Shown piece by piece: positions 12,401 through 17,884 of a stretch of DNA of 17,960 bases (its first letter is position 1; each line of letters opens with the position of its first letter). This stretch comes from Baffinella frigidus. Its lineage: Eukaryota; Cryptophyceae; Cryptomonadales; Baffinellaceae. Where the stretch lies: NCBI GenBank assembly GCA_026770585.1, contig MU646677.1:153793-171752 (forward strand), given 5' to 3'. The position numbers and the translations under genes are program-made. The notes below the pieces were generated by a model that saw only the letters and a list, made by a program, of their open reading frames with translations, was not told where the DNA came from and made no database searches.

Positions 12401-15400
12401 CCGTGAGGTGCCCTGTGAGGGTTGAGGGTTGCGTTTCACGCCCTGGCAACTCTCGCCGTCGAGAGCTTCGCCGCCTTGATGGGTTCAGGATAAGGGGTCC
12501 ATGAGGCTTGATGGGTTCAGGATAGGCGGTTCACGAGGCTTGATGGGTTCAGGATAAGGGGTTCAAGAGATGCATCTTTCGTGCGCGGAGGGGGCACGTC
12601 AACGTGGTGCGAAACCTCTTGAACACCTTTTCCTGAACCCATCAAGACTCGTGAACCCCCTATCCTGAACCCAGCAAGCCACGGCAACGTGGTACGCCCC
12701 CTCGCTCCGTCTCAAAGGCTCATTCGATCTGACCGATTTGGGGAGCGGGGGCGCTTTTCTGCGCAAAAGTTGACGAATCCGTACCGCGAACTCAGCAGAT
12801 GTCAACTTGAGAATAGTCCGCCGGGCCAACCCAAGACCCTAAACCCCAACCCCCGAAAACCTGGTGGAATGCCACCTGGTGTTTGGGGGTTGGGATTTCC
12901 CTAGCCCAGCCCCCAAAACCCCAGCCCCCAAAACTCAGCGGACCCCAACCACCAACCCCAAACCCGAACAGGTTGAGTACCTTGTTGCGACGCGAGCGAA
13001 CGTGTCAGCAACCCTAAACACCAATCCCTAACCCCGAAGCCCTAACCCCTCAACCCTACCCCTGATCCCTGCTCCCTAAACCCCCACCCCCAAAACCCTC
13101 GCCATAAAATCCTAAACCCTACCCCTCAACCGTTATATGTAAAACCTAAACCCCAAGCTAACATCCTCAACGCTACCCCTCAACCGTGATGTAAACGCTG
13201 AACAGCAAGCCCTGACAGGTTGAGTACCTCGTAGCGACCGTAAACCCCAAACCCTTACAGGTTTGTATCTCGTAGGGACCCTAAACCCCAAACCATAACA
13301 GGTTTTTACCACGTAGCAACCCTAAACCCCAAACCCGGACAGGTCGAGTACCTGGTAGCGATGCGAGCGAACTCGGAGAGCGACAAAGATCCGTGAAAAA
13401 TAGCACCAATGTGGTGCACCCGGGTTTTTTTTCTCGCCATAATTGACGGGGTTGTACCGCGAATGCAGCATGTTAACTTGAGGATCGTCGATACATGAAT
13501 GCAGGACGTCGACTTGAGCAAAGGCAACTCGAGTGAGGCAGCGCTGGACGGTAGGGCATACTGGGCATGCTGGAGAGGTGCGAGAGAGAGAGAGAGGAGA
13601 GAGAGAGAAAGAGAGAAACCCTCAACCCCAAAGCCTGACAGGTTGAGTACCTGGTAGCGATGCGAGCCAACGTGTCCGCGCGTGACCGCTGGGGCGGCTA
13701 CCCCCTCAAGGATGCCCTCACAGGTGTGCTAAACCCCTAAACCCAGCGAAATTTACTACACTTCCGCTTTACTATTACTACTATGACCGAATTGTGTGGT
13801 AAATTTCGTTGACAGAAATCCTTTGTAGAAAGCGTTGTGTGAGATTGGAACGTGTCCGCGCGCGACTGCTGGGGCGGCTGCCCCCTCAAGGTCGCCCTCA
13901 AAGGTTCATGAAGTAAGGTTTTGAGGTGAGGGGTGAGGGGTTAGGGGTTAGGTGTTTAGGACAGTTTAGGGGTTAGGTGTTCAGGGATACCCCTGAAGGA
14001 AGCCCTGCCAGGTTTAGGGGTGAGGGGTGAGGGGTGAGGGGTGAGGGTTTTCAGAACTTTGAACGACTTTCAGGTTCAGGGCTTAGGGGTGAGGGTTTAG
14101 GGTGACAGGTTCAGGGGTTGGGGTTTAGGGGTTCAGGGGTTAGGCTCGCGCGTGTGCGCAGACAGACTTACAGGTTGCGAGGCGCCTGTCTCTCAAACCC
14201 TACACCCCACACACTACACCCTAAACCCTGAACCCTAACCCTCAACCCTGAACCGTAACGCATTAACCCTAAACCCCTACACCCTAAACCCTCAAACCCT
14301 CAAACCCAAACCCCTAAACCTGAAACCCTAAACCCTAAACCCTAAACCCTAGCCCCTAGCCTCTAAACCCTAAACCCTAAACCCTAAACCCCAAACCCTA
14401 AACCCTAAACCCTCAATCCTAACCCCTCAACCCTTACCCCGCAGGTGGACACACAGCCGTGTGCGACATCCTCGCAACCAACAATGCACTCATCGAGGAG
14501 AGGGTGATTTCCTTTCAATCCGATTCGATTTGATTCATGTTGAAACACTTATAATTCATCATCTGGATTTCAATCAAAACTACTACACGTTTTGCTTGAA
14601 TAGTACATGTAAACATCGGTTTATAGTACATGTAAAGATCGTTTTGTGTGGTAAATTTCATAATGAATCCAGTTGTTAAAGTTGGCCGCGACTTCCTCGC
14701 GGCCAACAACGCACTCGTCGAGGAGAGGGTGACTTCCCACACTGTCTAGCTCTGTCCCACTTCAATTTGGGCTCGTAGATATTTCGCCCCCCAAAACATT
14801 TACAGGTGCATTGTGACACCCCCAATCTACGATCCCAAATTGAAGTGGGACAGAGCTAGACAGTGGATCTCGGGAATGACCCATAAGTGAACGTCCGTAG
14901 GAGCCTTGTGAAAGCCAGTCCACGCATTGGGCTTCCAAGGGGATTTCGACCAACAATCCGGTCGAAATGTCGGTTAACAAGATGTCTTTGTACCAAGCAG
15001 TTCTTGATGAGTACCACGAAAATAAACGGACCGATCTGCGAAGACAGGATTTGCTATCTTAGCGTCGACATAGCCCTTGCTCGGATAGCGAGGGGGCAAA
15101 TCATTCTGGCAATTCTCGACAAGCTTCCCATTTGGGCAAGTTGTCCTGGTACAAATCGGACGCGACTGGTACCTGTCGCGTCCCATTTGGGGGATTCGTA
15201 CCCGATCCGTTTGCCCCTTCGCCATCCGACCAAGGTTTACCATTACATAAACATCACCCGTCAGAAAAAGGGTGATGTAAACGGCTTGTAACTTGGCTGC
15301 GAACATCGCCCTCATGGAGGAGAGGGTGGTTCCTAATCCGATTTGATTTGATTTAACACGCTGTGGTTGGTTCAAGGTGTATTGGGTCACATCGCCAAAC

Positions 15401-17425
15401 CGATCTAATTTGAAAATATAATTGTTTCGGGAGGGGTAATTGGGTGCTTTCACTAATTTAATTTCGGGACAAGACAGAATCTGTCCCGCTGCTTAAGCCT
15501 TCCAACGACGAAGATAAGGGAAGATATGCTATTTTAGGCATCAAAAAAGGCTTAAAATAGCATAAATCAGGAAAGATTCTGGTATGTGCCGAGACGAAAT
15601 TCAAAGCCGGCCCTTTGCTAACCGCCGCTTTCCCAACCTAAACACCGAATAAACCCCGAATAAACCCTGAATAAACCCTAAACCCTCGACTCTAAACTCG
15701 AAACCCTAGGAACGTCTCCCTCGTTTGCAACTCTGGGACGCTGTCAACCTGAACCCCAAACCCCAAACCCCAAATCCCAAACTCGAAACCCCAAAACCCA
15801 AAACCCAAAACCCAAAACCCAAAACCCAAAACCCAAAACCCAAAACCCAAACCCCAGGACCGGCACGCACTCGGGGAAGAAGTATGCAAGATGGCAATCG
15901 CCGGAAATCTCGACGGTGTCATGACCCTGGTAAACCCAAAACCCCAAACCCGAAACCCGAAACCCGAAACCCGTCCGGGTACGGGTACCAAGCTGCGTTC
16001 CGTAGGACGCTACGGTAGGCGATCCCGTAGGGTCCTGCGCAGTACCCGTACCCGAACGCGTACCCGGTCGACCGGGGAGGAAGTGTGCAAAGATGGCAAT
16101 CGCCGGAAACCTCGACGGTGTCATGACCCTGGTAAACCCCAAACCCCAAACCCCAAACCCCAAACCCCAAACCCCAAACCCCAAACCCCAAACCCCAAAC
16201 CCTTAGTAACCTTTGGTGTGTTGCCGCCCTAAACCACACACTCAAAACTCTGAATCTCAAACCCCAAATCCTAAACCCCAAACCCCAACCCCAAACCCCA
16301 AACCCCAAACCCTAAACGCAACCACTTTAGGTGCGGTGCCACGCGAATGTCAACTCCCAGCTCGCGGGCGACCGGGCTCTTTTCCCGGTCCAAAGTTGAC
16401 GAGTTTGTACCGTGAAGCCGGGATGTCAACTTGCGAATAGTCCGCCAACCCTGACCGCGACCACTTTAGGTGCGGTGCCGCGCGAATGTCAACTTCCAGC
16501 TCGCGGGGGACAAGCGCACGCCCCTACACCTCGCAGGTCTTTTCGTTAACGGACTATCCTCAAGTTGACCATGCTGGGTGTGCGGTACAAATCCGTCAAC
16601 TTTGGAGCGGGAAAGAGCCCCGGCTCACCACATCGGGGAGCCTACATAGACTGAGACTCAGCTAGGGTATAAGGGTTTATTTTTGGGAACACTCGACGGG
16701 CTGATGACTTTGGGGCGGTGCCGTGCGAATGTCAACAGGGTCTGGGGGTTTATTTAGGGTCTAGGGGTTTATTTAGCCCCGATGGGCTGATGACTTTTGG
16801 GGTGGTGCCGCGCGAATGTCAACTTCCAGATCTCGGGGGACAAGCGCACGCCCCTACACCTCGCAGGTGTTTTTGGGCTGAGGGGTTCTTGGTGTATTTA
16901 GCCATGCGTGATCTTTTAGGGTTTAGGGTGTGGAGGTTGATTTAGCCCCGCGCGAGCCTCTCCCGGTTATTGTTGATTGTTTGATATTGTTTGAAACGAC
17001 CCTCTCGTGACCCCCTCGTGACCCCCGCATTGCCCCATCATTTCTTTCCCCCACGCGTCACTCTCGCTGAACCCTGCACCCTGCACCCGAAACAGCGGCG
17101 GACGGACACTTCGAGATGTCAGAGTTCCTGCTCGAGAAGTCTCTCTCTCTCTCTCTATCTCCCTCTCCCTCTCTCTCGCGCGCGCGTGCTCTCTCTCTTT
17201 CGTTCTCTATCTCTCTCTCTCTCTCTATCTATCTCGCTAATCATCTCTCTATCTCTCTCTCTCACTCACTTTAAATATAAATATAAATATGTATGTATAA
17301 ATATAAAGATAAATATGTATATATCTAACTAAACGTCTCTCTATCTCTCCTACAGCGGCGGACGGGCACTACGAGATGTGCGAGTTCCTACTCGAGAACG
17401 GCGCCGACGTCCACTCCAGGGACAG
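9331..17425 (+). CDS. ankyrin-repeat protein gene (multi-exon, 3' partial)
   Basis: Supported exons: 9612-9686, 11268-11357, 13642-13723, 14445-14503, 15858-15929, 16470-16536, 17356-17425; a tentative first exon is 9331-9420. The seven join without a frame break into about 171 codons. Seen: two cassettes of ankyrin helices. Cassette one: ELCEAASSGDLEDIQ, DYDKRSAMHLACAEGHVHVV, DRWGGYPLKDALTGGHTAVC. Cassette two: EEVCKMAIAGNLDGVM, GDKRTPLHLAAADGHYEMCE, ENGADVHSRD. Ankyrin repeats bind proteins; cassettes with DYDxRxxxHxAxAEGHxxVV and DRWGGxPLxDA occur in glutaminases, asparaginase/lysophospholipases, ion channels and kinases, so the family cannot be named from this part. Any catalytic domain would be to the right. 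Its orientation is divergent from hisD. Confidence 0.82.
9612..9686 (+). CDS. ankyrin gene exon A
   Basis: GKVAKRLGSELCEAASSGDL then EDIQE. Preceded by TCAGCAG (acceptor) and followed by GAG|GTCCAC (donor). The same frame is open back to ATG 9588 (33 codons in all), an alternative start. ELCEAASSGDLEDIQ is a typical first-helix ankyrin sequence. Confidence 0.75.
9687..10254. other. GC-rich part of ankyrin intron (exon A to B)
   Basis: No gene seen. G-runs, a direct repeat of gggctggtggtaggaggga (about 9818) with ggggctggtaggaggacag (about 10064), and the palindrome cgtcgccggattccggcgac at about 10151. Confidence 0.5.
10255..10392 (+). mobile_element. R1 dispersed element copy with intact palindrome
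   Basis: tgtctcagtctatttcggct, then the perfect palindrome ggctcaccaattt/gaaattggtgagcc, ctctttcccgctccgaagtt, gacggatttgcaccgc, and catgtcaacttgagaatcgc. One of the longest R1 copies. Confidence 0.78.
10620..10730 (+). repeat. CCCCAAA telomere-like tract
   Basis: About 14 units of aaaccccaaac/aagcccc, ending directly in the CACAG acceptor of an exon B copy at 10731. Confidence 0.9.
10986..11029. repeat. perfect 15-bp inverted repeat
   Basis: agggccacgtgtttt (10986-11000) and aaaacacgtggccct (11015-11029) around a 14-nt loop; each arm carries a CACGTG E-box/G-box sequence. Directly followed by a smaller inverted pair atgacca/tggtcat-like (11034-11052). Confidence 0.78.
11268..11357 (+). CDS. 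ankyrin gene exon B
   Basis: Thirty codons: LVAKNASVDASDYDKRSAMH then LACAEGHVHV. Acceptor TGTGCGCAG|CTCGTG, donor CATGTG|GTGCGA, phase 0. The core repeat DYDKRSAMHLACAEGH is unmistakably ankyrin. It is the intact copy among fragments on both sides. Confidence 0.87.
11366..11475 (+). repeat. CCCGAAA/CCTGAAA tract
   Basis: About fourteen 7-bp units of cccgaaa and cctgaaa, starting within ten bases of the exon B donor. Confidence 0.88.
11475..11667 (+). repeat. about 100-bp tandem duplication, G-rich
   Basis: The unit starting cgtggtacgttcagggttcg at 11475 restarts at 11577 and is nearly identical through tgatgttgaggggtttgggg. Confidence 0.88.
11733..12460 (+). repeat. large duplicated block with exon B fragments
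   Basis: The phrases cacaca.agctag..gggcttagaggg, aggtgc.caccagggcttagg and gaggtgccctgtgagggttg occur at 11733-11900 and again at 12271-12430. An exon B fragment (MHLACAEGH; 12036-12067) lies between them. The G-rich repeats here run opposite to most tracts of this gene. Confidence 0.72.
12086..12228. mobile_element. foldback element with perfect 43-bp arms
   Basis: Arms 12086-12128 and 12186-12228 are exact reverse complements (aaattcagtacacaagggcg ... ccttcaggacgaga) around about 57 bp. Perfect identity points to a recent origin. A weaker gcagaaattcag repeat sits outside the left arm. Confidence 0.85.
12480..12680. repeat. 'gatgggttcaggataaggggttca' repeats and their inverted copy
   Basis: Three direct units at about 12478, 12507 and 12540, then inverted units cctgaacccatcaagactcg and gaaccccctatcctgaaccc at 12632-12678. 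An exon B fragment, including its donor (gtg|gtgcgaaac), is at 12569-12611 between them. Confidence 0.78.
12701..12828 (+). mobile_element. R1 dispersed element copy
   Basis: ctccgtctcaaaggctcatt, aaaagttgacgaatccgtac and cagatgtcaacttgagaata, ending gtccgccgggccaaccc. The same tail occurs at 1838-1988 and 16370-16452. Confidence 0.75.
12833..13378 (+). repeat. CCCTAAA-like tract with a minisatellite of exon C acceptor ends
   Basis: CCCTAAACCCC-type repeats fill the stretch. Embedded copies of the exon C 5' end after CAG: 12972-13010 (VEYLVATRANVSA), 13219-13238, 13261-13280, 13302-13320 and 13343-13378 (VEYLVAMRAN). The last four start 41-42 bp apart, each unit being the acceptor, about 20 nt of exon C and a CCCTAAACCCCAAACC spacer. 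Confidence 0.82.
13436..13546 (+). mobile_element. R1 dispersed element, 3' part
   Basis: ttgacggggttgtaccgcga, catgttaacttgaggatcgt, a second gacgtcgacttgagcaaagg box, and the caactcgagtgaggcagcgc tail as in 1838-1988. Confidence 0.7.
13577..13617 (+). repeat. (GA)n microsatellite
   Basis: Interrupted GA run (gagagagagagagga...gaaagagaga) shortly upstream of exon C. Confidence 0.95.
13642..13723 (+). CDS. ankyrin gene exon C
   Basis: Eighty-two nt: VEYLVAMRANVSARDRWGGY then PLKDALT plus one base. Acceptor CCTGACAG|GTTGAG, donor CTCACAG|GTGTGC. The split Gly codon is completed by exon D. It completes ankyrin repeat 2 (HVHV|VEYLV). Only this copy is intact at both ends. Confidence 0.86.
13745..13817. 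mobile_element. MITE-like element (TTTACTACAC family)
   Basis: gcgaaatttactaca and gtggtaaatttcgt form terminal inverted repeats around cttccgctttactattacta. It lies between exon C and a downstream copy of exon C. Confidence 0.8.
13849..14011 (+). pseudogene. two donor-side copies of exon C
   Basis: 13849-13903 reads NVSARDCWGGCPLKVALK with a donor-like AAAG|GTTCAT; 13985-14011 holds GGATACCCCTGAAGGAAGCC (GYPLKEALP) with CCAG|GTTTAG. Both lack the 5' half and acceptor. GGTTAGG/TTTAGGG repeats lie between and after them. Confidence 0.75.
13915..14135 (+). repeat. GGGGTGAGGGG/TTTAGGG tract
   Basis: G-rich degenerate repeat on the sense strand, opposite in orientation to most telomere-like tracts in this gene. 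Confidence 0.85.
14195..14440 (+). repeat. CCCTAAA tract ending at the exon D acceptor
   Basis: About 30 units of CCCTAAA, CCCTCAA and CCCTAGC. The tract runs almost to the exon D acceptor (ccccgcag|GTGG) at 14444. Confidence 0.92.
14445..14503 (+). CDS. ankyrin gene exon D
   Basis: Fifty-nine nt: two bases completing Gly, then GHTAVCDILATNNALIEER. Acceptor CCCCGCAG|GTGGAC, donor GAGAGG|GTGATT. With exon C it reads DALTGGHTAVCDILATN, a standard ankyrin second-helix end. Confidence 0.84.
14538..14673. mobile_element. MITE-like element (TTTACTACAC family), long copy
   Basis: Matches 5441-5571 over most of its length (gaaacactta.aattca, tactacacgtttt, agatcgttttgtgtggtaaa, gaatccagtt), with a doubled agtacatgtaa..atcg inside. 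It separates exon D from its copy at 14686. Confidence 0.8.
14686..14728 (+). pseudogene. exon D copy without acceptor
   Basis: cgacttcctcgcggccaaca then acgcactcgtcgaggagagg|gtgact gives DFLAANNALVEER with the same donor. The 5' part and acceptor are replaced by MITE-side sequence. Confidence 0.75.
14740..14865. mobile_element. foldback element with 41-bp arms
   Basis: Left arm 14740-14780 (cactgtctagctctgtccca...) and right arm 14825-14865 are inverted repeats at 40 of 41 positions around 44 bp. No coding capacity. Confidence 0.85.
14866..15291. other. ankyrin intron 5 segment with small inverted repeats
   Basis: An open plus-strand frame of 134 codons covers 14887-15291, but I recognise no protein, and opposite-strand frames are also long. 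Seen: ggacgcgac/gtcgcgtcc (15158-15183), atttcgacc..ggtcgaaat (about 14942-14968) and acatcaccc/gggtgatgt (about 15250-15276). Possibly remains of a foldback element. Confidence 0.45.
15292..15325 (+). pseudogene. third exon D copy, donor side
   Basis: ttggctgcgaacatcgccct then catggaggagagg|gtggtt reads LAANIALMEER. It shares with exon D the downstream phrase aatccgattcgatttgatt / aatccgatttgatttgatt, so exon and intron sequence were copied together. Confidence 0.7.
15468..15580. repeat. imperfect foldback
   Basis: atgctatttta and taaaatagcat (about 15525-15562) pair around ggcatcaaaaaaggct; weaker outer complementarity includes taagcctt/aaggctta and agaatct. AT-rich within GC-rich surroundings. 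Confidence 0.55.
15640..15857 (+). repeat. CCCTGAATAAA/CCCAAAA tract ending at the exon E acceptor
   Basis: Degenerate CCCTAAA units, then CCCCAAA and about ten cccaaaac units that run directly into the acceptor accccag|GACC at 15857. Confidence 0.9.
15858..15929 (+). CDS. ankyrin gene exon E
   Basis: Twenty-four codons: DRHALGEEVCKMAIAGNLDG then VMTL. Acceptor ACCCCAG|GACCGG, donor ACCCTG|GTAAAC, phase 0. It starts the second ankyrin cassette, parallel to ELCEAASSGDLEDIQ of exon A. Confidence 0.84.
15970..16064. repeat. foldback with R2 core
   Basis: cgggtacgggtac and gtacccgtacccg arms enclose cgtaggacgctacggtaggcgatcccgtagggtcc, an R2 copy. It sits between exon E and its copy. Confidence 0.75.
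16072..16131 (+). pseudogene. frameshifted copy of exon E
   Basis: Matches exon E closely from GGGGAGGAAGTGTGCAA to the identical donor CTG|GTAAAC, but has one extra A (tgcaaagatgg against tgcaagatgg), which breaks EEVCKMAIAG. Using it would shift the frame. Confidence 0.8.
16134..16316 (+). repeat. CCCCAAA tract
   Basis: About ten perfect accccaa units (16137-16200), then a second stretch at 16255-16316. Confidence 0.93.
16331..16452 (+). repeat. exon F fragment fused to an R1 element
   Basis: 16331-16369 copies the start of exon F with its ccactttag acceptor (gtgcggtgc.acgcgaatgt). At gcgggcgaccgggctctttt the sequence switches to R1 (16370-16452: cggtccaaagttgacgagtt, gatgtcaacttgcgaatagt). 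The intact exon F follows after another ccactttag. Confidence 0.75.
16470..16536 (+). CDS. ankyrin gene exon F
   Basis: Sixty-seven nt: VRCRANVNFQLAGDKRTPLH then LA plus one base. Acceptor CCACTTTAG|GTGCGG, donor CTCGCAG|GTCTTT. ANVNxxxxGDKRTPLHLA is a canonical ankyrin start; the split Ala codon is completed by exon G. Confidence 0.86.
16543..16662 (-). mobile_element. R1 dispersed element copy just after exon F
   Basis: ggactatcctcaagttgacc, gtacaaatccgtcaactttg, gagcgggaaagagccccggc and tagactgagactcagctag. Inverted relative to the copy at 16370, so exon F is flanked by a head-to-head R1 pair. Confidence 0.75.
16712..16866 (+). pseudogene. two further copies of exon F
   Basis: 16712-16735 keeps only the first bases. 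16801-16866 is almost full length and open: CRANVNFQISGDKRTPLHLA with donor GCAG|GTGTTT. Its upstream sequence reads ctttTGGGGTGG rather than CTTTAGGTGCGG, so the AG acceptor is lost. Confidence 0.75.
16867..17095. other. ankyrin intron 7 stretch
   Basis: Holds a short TTTAGGGTG stretch, a doubled ccctcgtgacccc, and a pyrimidine-rich run before 17095. No gene seen. Confidence 0.5.
17096..17139 (+). pseudogene. truncated copy of exon G
   Basis: After AACAG it reads AADGHFEMSEFLLEK, one repeat like exon G (AADGHYEMCEFLLEN). At codon 15 it runs into a CT microsatellite and lacks GADVHSRD and the donor. It has a usable-looking acceptor. Confidence 0.78.
17140..17340 (+). repeat. CT-rich and ATATAAAT microsatellites
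   Basis: TCTC runs at 17140-17260 (with CGCGCGCG inside), then taaatataaatatg repeats at about 17273-17325. The CT run may act as a polypyrimidine tract for exon G. Confidence 0.95.
17356..17425 (+). CDS. ankyrin gene exon G
   Basis: Seventy nt: CG completing Ala, then ADGHYEMCEFLLENGADVHS and RD plus two bases. Acceptor CTCCTACAG|CGGCGG after a CT-rich tract, donor GGGACAG|GTGCGC. With exon F it reads RTPLHLAAADGHYEMCEFLL, a complete ankyrin repeat. Confidence 0.87.
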
Positions 17426-17430
17426 GTGCG

Positions 17431-17494
17431 CACTCTCTCTCTCTCTCGCTCTCTCTCTCCCCCTCTCTCTCTCTCTCTCTCTCGCCCGCGACAG
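17431..17494 (+). repeat. CT microsatellite ending in a tiny exon G echo
   Basis: CTCTCT run, then cgcgacag|gtctgcgc at 17485-17494, resembling the exon G donor (gggacag|gtgcgc). Confidence 0.8.
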
Positions 17495-17519
17495 GTCTGC
17501 GCAGCACACCCTGTTGTGA

Positions 17520-17833
17520 GGGTTTAGGTGCCTAAACCCCTGAACCCGTTCGCCCTAAACTCTAAACATTAAACCCCAACCCGTAAACCTTCAACCCTAC
17601 ACCCTAAACCCTACACCCTAAACCCTACACCCTAAACCCTACACCCTACTCCCTACACCCTAACCCCTAACCCCTAGGTTAAAGTGCTCTCGTACATGTA
17701 AACCCTAAACCCTAAACCCTGAACCCGATACCCTGGACCCTGAATCCGAAACCCTGGACCCTGAACCCTGAACCCCAAGCCCTTGAACCCCAAAACCTCA
17801 ACCTACACCCTAAACCCTAAATCCCAACCCCAG
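17520..17833 (+). repeat. CCCTAAA/CCCTACA tract ending in CCCCAG
   Basis: Degenerate telomere-type units across about 310 bp, ending in aaccccag at 17833, an acceptor-like end as at exon E. Confidence 0.9.
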
Positions 17834-17880
17834 ATGGAGCGTTGCAGGACTCGATGCGCGGGACCCACATGAAAATCACC
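17834..17880 (+). pseudogene. possible next ankyrin exon or its broken copy
   Basis: After CCCCAG one frame reads ALQDSMRGTHMKI, what an ankyrin repeat would show after DRWG. Exon G ends in AG of an Arg codon, and direct joining gives DRW and then a shifted frame (SVAGLDARDPHENHQ, stop). One missing base would explain both. Either a decayed copy, with the true exon beyond the window, or a real C-terminus. Confidence 0.45.
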
Positions 17881-17884
17881 AATA

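Noticed and set aside
14887-15453. Overlapping frames of 134 (plus) and 159 (minus) codons as a gene inside an intron
   Set aside because: No recognisable domain, both strands open, and small inverted repeats inside; kept only as noncoding intron.
15692-16308. Frames with NPKPQTPNPKP or GFGVWGLGF repeats
   Set aside because: Translation of CCCCAAA-type repeats in several frames on both strands.
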